Source: Bacteroidales bacterium (GTDB lineage: Bacteria > Bacteroidota > Bacteroidia > Bacteroidales > UBA932). From it: DNA of 54,939 bases. The position numbers were made by a program, and so were the translations under genes. The stretch is from NCBI GenBank assembly GCA_017429205.1, contig JAFRPH010000023.1, positions 1 to 54,939 on the forward strand. Direction: 5' to 3'. The notes under the pieces were generated by a model. That model worked only from the letters and a program-made list of their open reading frames with translations, was not told the origin of the DNA and searched no databases. This document shows, in pieces, positions 24,924 through 33,256 of the stretch; the first letter of the stretch is position 1, and every line of letters begins with the position of its first letter.

Positions 24924-25990
24924 AGAAACGGCACGGATGGTTCTCCCGGCTCACGTTCGGGACGGTCTCGCTGGCCCTCGGCGGCCTGCTGGCCCTGAGC
25001 TACGTGTCCGTGCTCGTGAACCCCGCGAAGGCCTGGTTCTTCACGATTTTCGGCCTCCTGTTCATTCCGGTGCTGGTTCTGACGGTCCTGTTCTTCATCT
25101 GGGCCCTCTTCCGGCGCTCCCGGATGACCGGGTTCCTGCTCGTGATGATTCTGCCGGCCATCTTCCTCCTCGGCAAGTATTACCAATACAAGGCCCCCGA
25201 ACCGGAGCGCGAGCCCACGCTCAAGGTCGTCTCCTACAACGTGGGCCTGTTCGTACACGGGAACATGGGCGACAAGCGTCTGGTTCTGGCCGATTCCGTC
25301 GCCGCCTATCTGCGCCGCCTGGATGCGGACGTCATCTGCTTGCAGGAGTTCCATCTCCCGAACACCCTGAACATGGACGCCTGGTTCCGCGACCGCTTCC
25401 CGGGCTATCACGCCGAGTATTATGTGCTCACGGGGGAGAGCGGCCATGCGGGGAATGTCACGCTGTCCCGTCGCCCCGTCCTGTACAAGGGCAAGCTGGA
25501 CTTCGATAAGTCCACGAACCTGGCCCTCCATACCGACATCCAGCTCGACTCCACGGTCCTGCGCTTCTACAACTGCCATTTCGAGAGCTACAACATCTCC
25601 CTGTCCGGCCTGGTGAAGTCCATCGGCCACCATACCGACGAGATGGTGGAGGATGCCGGTCGGAAGATGCGCCGTGGCATCACGCAGCGGCCTCGGCAGG
25701 TGGAGGAAGTGATGAAGGACGTGGACGAGTGCCCCGTCCGCTCGGTGGTCCTGGGCGATTTCAACGACAATCCGCTCTCCTATACGGTGTATCGCCTTTC
25801 CCGCGGCCGCAAGGACTCCTTCGTCCAGGCCGGCAAGGGCTTCGGCGCCACTTTCCGTTCCCTCTGGCCGCTTCTGCGGATCGACTACATCCTCTACCCG
25901 CGCGACCTCCACGCCGTCAGCTACGAGGTCCCGAAAGTCAAGTATTCCGACCATTATCCCGTCATTGCCACCTACTATGAAACGCGATGA
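24911..25990 (+). CDS. Membrane-anchored endonuclease/exonuclease/phosphatase-family protein
   Basis: 359 residues. Three N-terminal membrane helices (about 15-95: LALGGLLALSYVSVLV, FGLLFIPVLVLTVLFFIWALF, GFLLVMILPAIFLLG) are followed by an EEP domain: LKVVSYNVGLF, DVICLQEF, HAGNVTLSRRPVL, RSVVLGDFNDNPLSYTVY, IDYILYPRDL and SDHYPVIATY. These give the Asn, Glu, Asp-Asn and His of the active site. The substrate is unknown (nucleic acid, lipid or sugar phosphate). It overlaps the gene before and the one after. Confidence 0.85.
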   Translation: MAEVKKRHGWFSRLTFGTVSLALGGLLALSYVSVLVNPAKAWFFTIFGLLFIPVLVLTVLFFIWALFRRSRMTGFLLVMILPAIFLLGKYYQYKAPEPEREPTLKVVSYNVGLFVHGNMGDKRLVLADSVAAYLRRLDADVICLQEFHLPNTLNMDAWFRDRFPGYHAEYYVLTGESGHAGNVTLSRRPVLYKGKLDFDKSTNLALHTDIQLDSTVLRFYNCHFESYNISLSGLVKSIGHHTDEMVEDAGRKMRRGITQRPRQVEEVMKDVDECPVRSVVLGDFNDNPLSYTVYRLSRGRKDSFVQAGKGFGATFRSLWPLLRIDYILYPRDLHAVSYEVPKVKYSDHYPVIATYYETR

Positions 25991-26579
25991 AGCCCTTGCC
26001 GAGGCCCTGAAGACCCTTCGGGCCGGCGGCACGATCCTGTATCCCACCGACACTGTCTGGGGCCTGGGGTGCGACGCCACGAACCCCGAGGCCGTGGCCC
26101 GCATTTTTGAAATCAAGCGGCGGAGCGAGGCCAAGTCGCTGGTCCTCCTGGCCGCGAACCTGGACCAGGTCGCGAAGTACGTGCGGCAGGTCCCGTCGAT
26201 GGCGGTGGAGCTCGTGGAGGTCAATGACAAGCCGATGACGATCATCTATCCCGAGGCGCTCGCCAGCGTGGAAGGGGAGCCCGGCGACCGCTGGCACCTC
26301 GCCTGGAACGCCGTCGCCGAGGACGGCTCCGTGGGGATGCGCATCCCGCTGTTCGACTTCTGCCGCGACCTGGCCTTCAAGCTCGGCCGTCCGGTGGTGT
26401 CCACCTCCGCAAACATCTCCGGCGAGCCCACCCCCGCCCGCTTCAGCGAAATCCCTCAGGAAATCAAGGACGCCGTCGACTTCGTCGTCCCGCCCTCCAT
26501 CGACACCGACTCCACCGGCAAGGCCTCCCAGATCATCAAGGTCGGCATGGACGGCGAGGTGGAGATCATCCGGATGTAA
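25977..26579 (+). CDS. L-threonylcarbamoyladenylate synthase (Sua5/YciO/YrdC family)
   Basis: 200 residues. The family makes threonylcarbamoyl-AMP for t6A modification of tRNA. Motifs: GGTILYPTDTVWGLGCDAT, IFEIKRRSEAKSLVLL, and RPVVSTSANISGEPTP. The ATG at 25977 is chosen over the in-frame TTG at 25965; either overlaps the EEP gene end. The usual nucleotide-binding segment is present but the middle (VNDKPMTIIYPEA) departs from the standard PGPxT form, so YciO-like function cannot be excluded. Its stop overlaps the rsmE start (TAATG). Confidence 0.88.
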   Translation: MKRDEALAEALKTLRAGGTILYPTDTVWGLGCDATNPEAVARIFEIKRRSEAKSLVLLAANLDQVAKYVRQVPSMAVELVEVNDKPMTIIYPEALASVEGEPGDRWHLAWNAVAEDGSVGMRIPLFDFCRDLAFKLGRPVVSTSANISGEPTPARFSEIPQEIKDAVDFVVPPSIDTDSTGKASQIIKVGMDGEVEIIRM

Positions 26580-27355
26580 TGGAACTGTTCTACGCATATG
26601 AGGCCGACGGCCGCTTCTGCCGGCTGGACGCCGACGAGTCCGGCCACTGCTGCCGCGTGCTGCGGCACCGCGCCGGCGACGAGATTCACGTGATCGACGG
26701 GCTCGGGACGATGTTCCGCTGCCGACTGGTCGACGACAACCCCAAGGGGGCCGAGGCCGAGGTGCTCGAGGCCTTCCCCGGCTGGGGCGGCCATCCCTAC
26801 CGGCTCACCGTCGCCTGCTGCCCCACCAAGAACAACGACCGCTTCGAATGGTTTGTGGAAAAGACCACGGAAATCGGTGTGGACCGCATCGTGCCCACGA
26901 TCTGCGAGCGCTCCGAGCGCAAGGTCTACAAGACCGACCGCGCCCTCCGCATCGCCCTCTCCGCCACCAAGCAGTCCCTCAAATCCCGCATCCCCGAAAT
27001 CGCGGAACCCGTTTCCGTCAAGGATTTCATACAGATTTCTCCACTCGCTTCGCTCGGTCGAAATGACAATCCTCCTTGTCATTCCGAGCCTGCGGAGCAG
27101 GCGAAGGAATCTCTCAAACTCATCGCCTACTGCTTCGAAGGCGACACCAAGCGCATCTCCATCCAGGAAGCGTTGAAAGCCTACGACGGTAACGATATCA
27201 CCATTCTCATCGGCCCGGAAGGGGATTTCTCCCCGGAAGAAGCGCGCCTGGCCGTGGAGCACGGCTACATTCCCGTCCACCTCGGCGCCTCCCGTCTCCG
27301 GACGGAAACCGCCGCGGTCCTGGCGGCCGCGGCGGTGTACCTGCACTTCGAGTAG
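26579..27355 (+). CDS. rsmE: 16S rRNA m3U1498 methyltransferase RsmE with repeat insertion
   Basis: 258 residues. N-terminal PUA-like domain (MELFYAYEADGRF, CRVLRHRAGDEIHVIDG), then a SPOUT methyltransferase domain with KNNDRFEWFVEKTTEIGVDRIVP, SERKVYK, LKLIAYCFEG and the knot motifs ILIGPEGDFSPEEARLAVE and PVHLGASRLRTETAAVLAAA. Between VKDFI and LKLIAYC about 27 extra residues (152-178) are encoded by two interspersed repeats in inverted orientation. The frame stays open and all catalytic motifs follow, so the protein is probably functional. Overlaps the upstream gene by one base. Confidence 0.93.
   Translation: MELFYAYEADGRFCRLDADESGHCCRVLRHRAGDEIHVIDGLGTMFRCRLVDDNPKGAEAEVLEAFPGWGGHPYRLTVACCPTKNNDRFEWFVEKTTEIGVDRIVPTICERSERKVYKTDRALRIALSATKQSLKSRIPEIAEPVSVKDFIQISPLASLGRNDNPPCHSEPAEQAKESLKLIAYCFEGDTKRISIQEALKAYDGNDITILIGPEGDFSPEEARLAVEHGYIPVHLGASRLRTETAAVLAAAAVYLHFE
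27033..27068 (-). repeat. Interspersed repeat inside rsmE (first, minus orientation)
   Basis: AGATTTCTCC...GAAATGACA, the reverse complement of the TGTCATTTC...GAAATCT type. Faces the second copy 8 bp downstream. Confidence 0.85.
27077..27113 (+). repeat. Interspersed repeat inside rsmE (second, plus orientation)
   Basis: TGTCATTCC...GGAATCTC with the hairpin core GCCTGCGGAGCAGGC. With the copy at 27033-27068 it forms a head-to-head inverted pair, translated in frame. Confidence 0.85.
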
Positions 27356-27364
27356 CGCTGTTCT

Positions 27365-27859
27365 ATGTATATCGGCCTCATATCGGATACGCACGGGGTG
27401 TTCTCCCCCGAATTCAGGGAGTTCCTGCAGGATGTCGACGAGATCTGGCACGCCGGGGACTTCGGGGGCGGGTTGGACCTGGAGACGGAGATTGCCGCGT
27501 TCAAGCCGCTGAAGGGCGTCATCGGCAATTGCGACGACCGGCGGCTGCTGGACCGGTGCCCGCTGTTCCGCTGCTGGGAATGCGAGGGGGTCAAGGTGCT
27601 GATGACCCATATCGGCGGGTCGCCCGGCCATTATTATCCCGAGGCGCGGGCGCTCATCCGGCAGTATCGGCCCGATGTGTTCGTCTGCGGCCATTCCCAC
27701 ATCCTGAAAGTTATGGATGATAAATCCGAAAAAGTCCTGTATATCAATCCTGGAGCCTGTGGCAACCAGGGCTGGCACGCTTTCCGGACCGCCCTACGCT
27801 TTCACATTGATAGCGGAAAAGTCCATGACATGGAGGTCTTCGAGCTGAATCGGCGGTAG
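27365..27859 (+). CDS. YfcE/MJ0936-family metallophosphoesterase
   Basis: 164 residues, a full single-domain calcineurin-like phosphodiesterase. Metal-binding motifs: ISDTHGV, HAGDFGGG, GNCDDR, MTHIGG and CGHSHILK; YINPGACGNQG near the end is typical of the family. It probably hydrolyses a phosphodiester, but the natural substrate is unknown. It starts 9 nt after rsmE and ends the operon that began at 22120. Confidence 0.9.
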   Translation: MYIGLISDTHGVFSPEFREFLQDVDEIWHAGDFGGGLDLETEIAAFKPLKGVIGNCDDRRLLDRCPLFRCWECEGVKVLMTHIGGSPGHYYPEARALIRQYRPDVFVCGHSHILKVMDDKSEKVLYINPGACGNQGWHAFRTALRFHIDSGKVHDMEVFELNRR

Positions 27860-27932
27860 ACTGTAATGAAATTGTAATATCCCCAAATTATAAATATTTT
27901 AAAAAATTCTTGCTTGTTTCAAGAATCGGGTG

Positions 27933-27940
27933 TACCTTTG
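27933..27940 (+). promoter_or_regulatory. -7 box for the small lipoprotein gene
   Basis: TACCTTTG, with a TTG about 17 bp upstream (27914-27916) in an AT-rich region. The leader to the ATG at 27987 is about 40 nt, one of the longest in this window. Confidence 0.7.
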
Positions 27941-27986
27941 CCACCCGAAAGTGTTTTGTTTAACTAGTTAGTAAAAACTTGCAACC

Positions 27987-28202
27987 ATGAAAAAGGTATT
28001 TATGTCCGCCGCCGTCATCGCGATGATGATCTGCGCCGCCGCTTGCGGAAACAACAATTCCAAGAAGGCCGAGTCCGAGTCCGAGGCTGCCGTCGAGGCT
28101 GCCGCCGAGGAGGTCAAGGAAGCCGTCGAGGCTGTCGACACCACCGTCACCGCCGCCGCCGACTCCGTCGTTGCCACCGCCAACCAGGTCGTCGCCGAGT
28201 AA
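27987..28202 (+). CDS. Small Ala/Glu-rich lipoprotein
   Basis: 71 residues. Signal peptide with lipobox (MKKVFMSAAVIAMMICAAAC, Cys20) then GNNNSKK and a low-complexity helical acidic segment (ESEAAVEAAAEEVKEAVEAV, then TVTAAADSVVATANQVVAE). Such short lipoproteins are frequent and highly expressed in Bacteroidales; the role is unknown, possibly an envelope spacer. Own promoter and terminator, so monocistronic. Confidence 0.75.
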   Translation: MKKVFMSAAVIAMMICAAACGNNNSKKAESESEAAVEAAAEEVKEAVEAVDTTVTAAADSVVATANQVVAE

Positions 28203-28228
28203 GCGAAACCCGCAATCATTGCGATGAG

Positions 28229-28262
28229 ATATTGTCCCGAGATGGAACAATATCTTTTTTTT
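28229..28262 (+). terminator. Rho-independent terminator after the small lipoprotein
   Basis: Left arm GATATTGTCC (28229-28238), right arm GGAACAATATC (28245-28255, one bulged A), then seven T (28256-28262). It lies 26 nt after the stop and just before radA. Confidence 0.85.
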
Positions 28263-28291
28263 GTATCTTAGCGGAACGAAAGACGACGGAT

Positions 28292-29662
28292 ATGGCTGTG
28301 AAAGGAACGACGAAATCGAAGACCGTGTGGTTCTGCTCGAACTGCGGCAACGAGTACTCCAAGTGGATGGGCAAGTGCCCCGCCTGCGGGGAGTGGAATA
28401 CGATGGTGGAGAAGGAAGTGGTGACGGGGAAGCGGCCGCTCGCGGTGTCCGTTCCCGGGGCCGGGCGTAAGCCGATGCCCCTGAAGGACGTTTCCACGAC
28501 CGCGGAGGACCGCGTGTCCCTCGGCAGCGCCGAGGTGGACCGCCTCCTCGGCGGCGGCATCGTGAAGGGCTCCCTGGTGCTGATGGGCGGCGAGCCCGGC
28601 ATCGGCAAGTCCACCCTTTCGCTCCAGATTCCCCTCAGCTGCCCGTCCCTGAAAGTCCTCTATGTCACGGGCGAGGAAAGCGTCAAGCAGGTGAAGATGC
28701 GGGCGGACCGTCTGGGCGGCGACCCCTCCAACTGCCTGATTTACAGCGAGACCCTGATGGACAACATCATCGCCGAGGCGGAGGAGACGGCTCCGGACCT
28801 CGTCATCGTGGATTCCGTCCAGACGATGTACTGCCAGAATGTGGAATCCACCGCCGGCTCCGTGACGCAGGTCAAGGAGGTCGCCGCCGCGCTGCTCCGC
28901 TTCGCGAAGGGCAGCGGCATCCCGGTCATCCTCATCGGCCATATCACCAAGGAAGGCGCCATCGCGGGCCCGAAGGTGCTGGAACACATCGTCGATGTGG
29001 TCCTGCAGTTCGAGGGCGAGAACCGCGGCCCCTACCGCGTCCTGCGGAGCATCAAGAACCGCTTCGGCTCCACGGCGGAGCTCGCCGTGTTCGAGATGAC
29101 CGGCGCGGGCCTCCGCCAGGTGGCGAACCCTTCCGAACTTCTCATCCCCCAGCACGAGGAGGGGCTCAGCGGCACGGCCGTGAGCGCGATGCTGGACGGC
29201 AACCGGCCCTTCATGTTCGAGGTGCAGGCGCTGGTGTCGTCGGCCGTGTACGGCACGGCCCAGCGCAGCGCGACGGGCTTCGACGTCCGCCGCCTGAACA
29301 TGCTCCTCGCTGTGCTGGAGCGCCGCGCCGGCTTCAAGCTCAGCCAGAAGGACGTGTTCCTGAACATGGCCGGCGGCCTGCGCATCACGGACCCGGCCTG
29401 CGACCTCGCGGTCGTGGTGGCCGTCCTTTCCTCCAACTTCGACTACGCCATTCCGAATGATGTGTGCTTCGCCGGCGAGGTGGGCCTGAGCGGCGAGATC
29501 CGGCCGGTCTCCCAGGCCGAGCGCCGCGCCGTGGAGGCCGCCCGCCTGGGCTTCAAGCGCATCTTCGTCTCGTCCTACACCCGCTTCGACCGCAAGCCCG
29601 AGGGCATCGAGGTCGTGAAAGTGGCCGACATTCCCGCCCTCGTCAAATCCCTGTTCCGATGA
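28292..29662 (+). CDS. radA: DNA repair protein RadA
   Basis: 456-residue RadA (Sms), a RecA-like helicase that promotes branch migration during recombination. Zinc finger Cys15, 18, 29 and 32 (CSNCGNEYSKWMGKCPACG); Walker A GGEPGIGKST (Lys106); the RadA motif KNRFGS; and a Lon-like C-terminal domain (DVFLNMAGGLRITDPACDLA, VCFAGEVGLSGEIRPV). The ATG at 28292 starts the normal N-terminus; the longer open frame upstream overlaps the small lipoprotein gene. A weak TATCTTAG at 28264 may be its -7 box. The stop overlaps the next start (ATGA). Confidence 0.97.
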   Translation: MAVKGTTKSKTVWFCSNCGNEYSKWMGKCPACGEWNTMVEKEVVTGKRPLAVSVPGAGRKPMPLKDVSTTAEDRVSLGSAEVDRLLGGGIVKGSLVLMGGEPGIGKSTLSLQIPLSCPSLKVLYVTGEESVKQVKMRADRLGGDPSNCLIYSETLMDNIIAEAEETAPDLVIVDSVQTMYCQNVESTAGSVTQVKEVAAALLRFAKGSGIPVILIGHITKEGAIAGPKVLEHIVDVVLQFEGENRGPYRVLRSIKNRFGSTAELAVFEMTGAGLRQVANPSELLIPQHEEGLSGTAVSAMLDGNRPFMFEVQALVSSAVYGTAQRSATGFDVRRLNMLLAVLERRAGFKLSQKDVFLNMAGGLRITDPACDLAVVVAVLSSNFDYAIPNDVCFAGEVGLSGEIRPVSQAERRAVEAARLGFKRIFVSSYTRFDRKPEGIEVVKVADIPALVKSLFR

Positions 29663-30339
29663 ATGTTACGATGAAACAGATCAACCGGTACCTCTTCCCG
29701 TTGTTGATCCTGATCGCGGTGTTCCTGGCCTTCAACCGCCCGAAGGCGTTCACGAAGGAGGAGCGCCTGATCATCCGCCAGTCCGATTCCGTGATGTACG
29801 TGACCGTGTGGCCGGAGGACAGCACGATTCTCCGCACGCCGTGCGTGGATTTCACGAAGGCTGAACTCAAATCCAAGGATATCAAGACGTTGATGGCCAA
29901 GATGCTGGCCACCGTGCGCGCGCCGCAGCACGACGGCGTGGGCATCGCCGGGCCGCAGGTGGGCATCGGCAAGCGCATCATCTGGCTGCAGCGGCTGGAC
30001 AAGGAGGGCGGCCCGTTCGAGTGCTACCTGAACGTCCGCATCGACAGTCTCTTCGGAAGCATCGGCAAGGGGCCGGAAGGCTGCCTGTCCGTCCCGCCCA
30101 TGCGCGGCCTCGTCCCGCGCTACACGGACGCCATCGTCTCGTATGTCCATCCGGAAACGCTTGAACCCAAGCGCGATACGGTCCACGGCTACACCGCCGT
30201 CATCTTCCAGCACGAGTGCGACCACCTGGACGGCCGCCTGTACATCGACCGGGCCGATACGGTCTATGTCTCCACTGCCTGGGAGGCGGAGCGGCGCGCT
30301 TTCGACTATTCCAAGCCCGATTGGTGGCCGCTGCAGTAG
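29659..30339 (+). CDS. Membrane-anchored peptide deformylase homologue
   Basis: 226 residues. An N-terminal hydrophobic segment (YLFPLLILIAVFLAF, about residues 11-25) acts as signal anchor, which is unusual for this cytosolic enzyme family. The catalytic motifs are kept: GVGIAGPQVG (motif 1), EGCLS at 140-144 (motif 2) and HECDH at 185-189 (motif 3), giving the metal-binding Cys142, His185 and His189 and catalytic Glu186. Located outside the cytoplasm it may not act on ribosome-bound formyl-Met. It overlaps the radA stop, and its 3' end overlaps the convergent radical SAM gene by 34 bp. A second, cytosolic deformylase gene is expected elsewhere. Confidence 0.82.
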   Translation: MNVTMKQINRYLFPLLILIAVFLAFNRPKAFTKEERLIIRQSDSVMYVTVWPEDSTILRTPCVDFTKAELKSKDIKTLMAKMLATVRAPQHDGVGIAGPQVGIGKRIIWLQRLDKEGGPFECYLNVRIDSLFGSIGKGPEGCLSVPPMRGLVPRYTDAIVSYVHPETLEPKRDTVHGYTAVIFQHECDHLDGRLYIDRADTVYVSTAWEAERRAFDYSKPDWWPLQ

Positions 30340-31205
30340 GCCTTTCCCTGCCAGCTGTCTCTCTCTGATAAGCGCCGCTCCAGGAGCTGGTGCAGGTCAG
30401 ATGCGCGTACGCCCCAGCCGGGGATGGCGAGGAAGCGGGGCGGAACGCTCGCGGCGAGCCGGCCGACGGCGATCTCCGGGCGCAGGCGCTCCAGGAGATT
30501 GGCCAGCAGGTCGATATACTCGTCCAGCGTCCAGCGGACGAAATCCTCCGGACGGGCGGCGAATTCCTCCGCCATCGGCGTTCCTTTCAAGATTTGCAGC
30601 TGATGGAACTTGATGCTGTCCAGGGGGAGGGCGTTGATGCGGGACACGTCTTCCAATATTGTCTCCCGCGTTTCACCGGGCAGGCCCAGGATGAAATGCC
30701 CGCCCACCGGAATGCCCCGCGCCTGGGTCTCCCGGACCGCCCGCTCCGCGCAGGCGAAATCGTGCCCCCGATGCACCCGCAGCAGGGTTTTGTCCCGGCA
30801 CGACTCGATTCCGTACTCGATCCGTGCGCATCCGAGGGAAGCGATGTAATCCAACTTTTCCGCGTCCACGCAGTCCGGCCGCGTGCCGATGACCAGGCCC
30901 GAAACCGCCGGATGCGCCAGCGCTTCCGCATAGGCTTCCTGCAGCCGCGAAAGCGGTGCAAACGTATTGGAAAAAGATTGGAAATAAGCGAGATAAGGCC
31001 CATGCGTCCTTCCCCTGGCCGCGTGGAAGGCGATCCCTTCGTCCAGCTGCTGCGTAATGCTTTTGGACGGCGTACTGTACGAAGGATGGAACGCGGCGTT
31101 GTCACAGAACGTGCACCGGCCGTGCGGACACGAAAACCCCGCATCCACGACCAGCTTCAACCCCGGCTCCTTCGCGGCATGATATCGTTTTCCGTCCCAT
31201 TCCAT
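30306..31205 (-). CDS. YhcC-type radical SAM protein (TIGR01212-like)
   Basis: 299 residues. The iron-sulfur motif is FSCPHGRCTFCDN (Cys-x4-Cys-x2-Cys). Family segments include PYLAYFQSFSNTFAP, GLVIGTRPDCVDAEKLDYI, EYGIESCRDKTLLRVHRGHD, GIPVGGHFILGLPGETRE and IKFHQLQILKGTPM. Function of the family is not settled. Start at 31205 lies 4 nt after a TATCTTTG box. Convergent overlap with the deformylase-like gene. Confidence 0.88.
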   Translation of the reverse strand: MEWDGKRYHAAKEPGLKLVVDAGFSCPHGRCTFCDNAAFHPSYSTPSKSITQQLDEGIAFHAARGRTHGPYLAYFQSFSNTFAPLSRLQEAYAEALAHPAVSGLVIGTRPDCVDAEKLDYIASLGCARIEYGIESCRDKTLLRVHRGHDFACAERAVRETQARGIPVGGHFILGLPGETRETILEDVSRINALPLDSIKFHQLQILKGTPMAEEFAARPEDFVRWTLDEYIDLLANLLERLRPEIAVGRLAASVPPRFLAIPGWGVRASDLHQLLERRLSERDSWQGKAYCSGHQSGLE

Positions 31206-31209
31206 ACGG

Positions 31210-31217
31210 CAAAGATA
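31210..31217 (-). promoter_or_regulatory. -7 box for the radical SAM gene
   Basis: TATCTTTG on the minus strand, 4 nt before the ATG at 31205; implies a leaderless transcript. Confidence 0.7.
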
Positions 31218-31255
31218 AGAATTAAAGCAATAGGCGCGTATTCCGATTTTTTCGT

Positions 31256-31263
31256 TATCTTTG
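31256..31263 (+). promoter_or_regulatory. -7 box for the gene at 31290
   Basis: TATCTTTG, 26 nt before the ATG; the leader is AT-rich with no Shine-Dalgarno sequence. Confidence 0.75.
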
Positions 31264-31289
31264 CATCACAATTCTAAACGATTGAGAAT

Positions 31290-31571
31290 ATGAATCTGAG
31301 AGACATCAAGAAAGACATCGAGTATGTGATCGGTGCATTCGTGGACGACTGCGCGCTGTTCCTCTCCGTCCATCCGGGCAAGAACGCCGACGAGGTGGCG
31401 AACCTCATCGACGGCGCCGTGGACCTCTTCAACGAGCTCCGCGACAAGCTGGGCAAGCCGGAAGGCAACAAGAAGGCCTACTACGACGGAATCCGCAAGG
31501 AACTCCTCGAGAAGACCGACGCCCTCTACGACCAGCTCAGCGAGGCCGTGAAGAAGGGTCTCGGCGAGTAA
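31290..31571 (+). CDS. Small helical protein of unknown function
   Basis: 93 residues, predicted all-helical and acidic: MNLRDIKKDIEYVIGAFVDD, NADEVANLIDGAVDLFNELRDKL, then KKAYYDGIRKELLEKTDALY. No signal peptide or membrane segment. Proteins like this are conserved in Bacteroidales without known function. It has its own promoter and terminator. Confidence 0.75.
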   Translation: MNLRDIKKDIEYVIGAFVDDCALFLSVHPGKNADEVANLIDGAVDLFNELRDKLGKPEGNKKAYYDGIRKELLEKTDALYDQLSEAVKKGLGE

Positions 31572-31597
31572 GCCGCATCACGCTCCCATACGAAAAA

Positions 31598-31631
31598 GGT
31601 GTCCGGACGGCCTGTCCGGGCACCCTTTTTT
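31598..31631. terminator. Bidirectional rho-independent terminator
   Basis: Stem GGTGTCCGGAC / GTCCGGGCACC (one G-T pair) with a 5-nt loop, followed by six T on the plus strand and preceded by AAAAA, which gives a T-run on the minus strand. It serves both the gene ending at 31571 and the convergent gene ending at 31653. Confidence 0.9.
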
Positions 31632-31652
31632 GTCTGGGTTTTCTAGGGGCTG

Positions 31653-32492
31653 TCAGAACGACCACTTGTAGCCCACGCCGGCCGTGATCAGGTTCCCGAC
31701 GTGCCAGTCGATGGCCTTCAGCACGAGGCCGTTCTTCTCCCAGCTGCTGGAACCTTCACGGTTCGTGTCGATGGACTTGTCCTTGTAGTGGTCGCCCAGG
31801 AGGTAGAACTCCAGCGCGTGGCGCTTGTTGAACTTCACCGTCGTGCCCAGTTCCACGCGGTAGCGGTTCACATAGGCATGCGTGTAGCCCAGAAACTCCT
31901 CGTTGGTGTAGATGTCCTTGTTCTTCTCCGCCGAGGCATTGTAGGAGCCCTTGTAGGCCGCGTCGTTGAGGGCGTTCCTTACCTCGAATCCGACGAAAGG
32001 AACCACCTTGCCCCAGCCTAGGTACTTGGCCGAGAGCTTGGACTTGAGGGCGAGGGCGTTGCGTGGCGCCTGCAGGGTGTTCATGTCGCCCGGGCGGTGC
32101 GTGAGGCGCAGGGTCTCCTTGAGGCCGAACTGCCAATCCCCGGTCTTGAGCGTGCCCGTGAGGAAGAAGTTCCCCCGGTGCCGGACGCTCCACGTGTTGG
32201 CATTCAGGTCCACGTCGAACTTGTAGCGGTTGATGAGCTCGTATTCGGCCCCCACCTTCAGGAAGGGGAGCACCTTGTATTCCAGGCCGATGCCGGTGTG
32301 GAACCGCATAATGTCCTCGGAGTCGCCGTAGTAGCGGAACTGCTCGTGGGCGCTCAGGTGCAGGCCTTTCGCCAGCTTGGCGTCGGCCTCCACCGTGGCG
32401 CGGGCGCCGAAGGACAGGCCGTCGTCGTAGGTGGTCTGCGCAAAAGCGGCCGCGGGCAGCAGCAGGGCCAGGGTCAGCAGGGTCTTTCTCAT
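31653..32492 (-). CDS. DUF2490-family outer-membrane protein
   Basis: 279 residues. Signal peptide MRKTLLTLALLLPAAAFAQ. The rest alternates charged and aromatic residues as in a beta barrel (HLSAHEQFRYYGDSEDIM, FLKVGAEYELINRYKF, VRHRGNFFLTGTLKTGDWQF, LEFYLLGDHYKDKSID) and ends in ITAGVGYKWSF with a terminal Phe. This is the DUF2490 pattern. It overlaps the DUF4956 gene by ATGA and is the last gene of the operon; the barrel may be the outer-membrane partner of the system. Confidence 0.78.
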   Translation of the reverse strand: MRKTLLTLALLLPAAAFAQTTYDDGLSFGARATVEADAKLAKGLHLSAHEQFRYYGDSEDIMRFHTGIGLEYKVLPFLKVGAEYELINRYKFDVDLNANTWSVRHRGNFFLTGTLKTGDWQFGLKETLRLTHRPGDMNTLQAPRNALALKSKLSAKYLGWGKVVPFVGFEVRNALNDAAYKGSYNASAEKNKDIYTNEEFLGYTHAYVNRYRVELGTTVKFNKRHALEFYLLGDHYKDKSIDTNREGSSSWEKNGLVLKAIDWHVGNLITAGVGYKWSF

Positions 32493-33256
32493 TGCTCCAC
32501 GTAGTCTTTGGCGCGGGTGAGCTGGTCGATGGAACCGGTCTCCCCGTGGCCCAGGGTATAGAAAACCTTGATGAACGCGGCGTCCTTGAGGAAGTCCACG
32601 TGCCCGATCTCCACATTGTCGATCTTCAGGCCCAGGCGCTTCTCCAGGTCCGCCACGAGCTCCGCCCGGCGCTCCGGGACGATGAGCTCGATCCGGTCGT
32701 AGAGCACCAGCTTGGTGGAGGTGTGCTTGGTCACCTTGTCGCTCTCCAGGAACCAGATGAGGCCGATGACCAGCAGGTTCGAAACGACCGTCACCAGCAG
32801 CGCGCCCGCGTTCAGGGCATAGTGCGGATTGTCCGACAGGGCGCCCACGACCCGGTACAGTGGCGCGAGGCCGTTCATCGCGGCCAGGGCGATGATGACG
32901 AACAGGTAGGTCATCTCCCGGATGGGGACGGTCTCCGTCCGGTACCGGATGACGCCGAAGATGGCGAACAGGCCCAGGGTGAGGCCCACGCCCACCTCCA
33001 CGTTGCCCATGATGTACAGGAGCATCAGCATCGCGGTGGAGAACACCATGAAGGTGAAGTAATAGTCGCGGCGGCGGCTCTTCCGGTAATAGAACAGGCC
33101 CACGATGACCCAGCACACGGCGAGGTTCAGGAAGAAGCGGATGGCCAGTTCCGTGAGGCTCTGGGCGGTGGTCATCATCGCGTCCGTGATGGACTGGACG
33201 TCGAGGAAGTTTTCGTCGGCGAGGTCGTACTCGCCGAGGTCTTGCAGGAATATCAT
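32489..33256 (-). CDS. DUF4956-family membrane protein
   Basis: 255 residues with about four transmembrane helices (FFLNLAVCWVIVGLFYY, FTFMVFSTAMLMLLYIMG, VGVGLTLGLFAIFGVIRYRTE, YLFVIIALAAMNGLAPLY, then LLVTVVSNLLVIGLIWFLE). A cytoplasmic C-terminal domain follows (VLYDRIELIVPERRAELVAD). FGVIRYRTETVPIREMTY is the family's core motif. Genes of this family nearly always sit beside a VTC-type polyphosphate polymerase domain gene, as here. The role is not known. Overlaps both neighbours by 4 nt. Confidence 0.85.
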   Translation of the reverse strand: MIFLQDLGEYDLADENFLDVQSITDAMMTTAQSLTELAIRFFLNLAVCWVIVGLFYYRKSRRRDYYFTFMVFSTAMLMLLYIMGNVEVGVGLTLGLFAIFGVIRYRTETVPIREMTYLFVIIALAAMNGLAPLYRVVGALSDNPHYALNAGALLVTVVSNLLVIGLIWFLESDKVTKHTSTKLVLYDRIELIVPERRAELVADLEKRLGLKIDNVEIGHVDFLKDAAFIKVFYTLGHGETGSIDQLTRAKDYVEQ

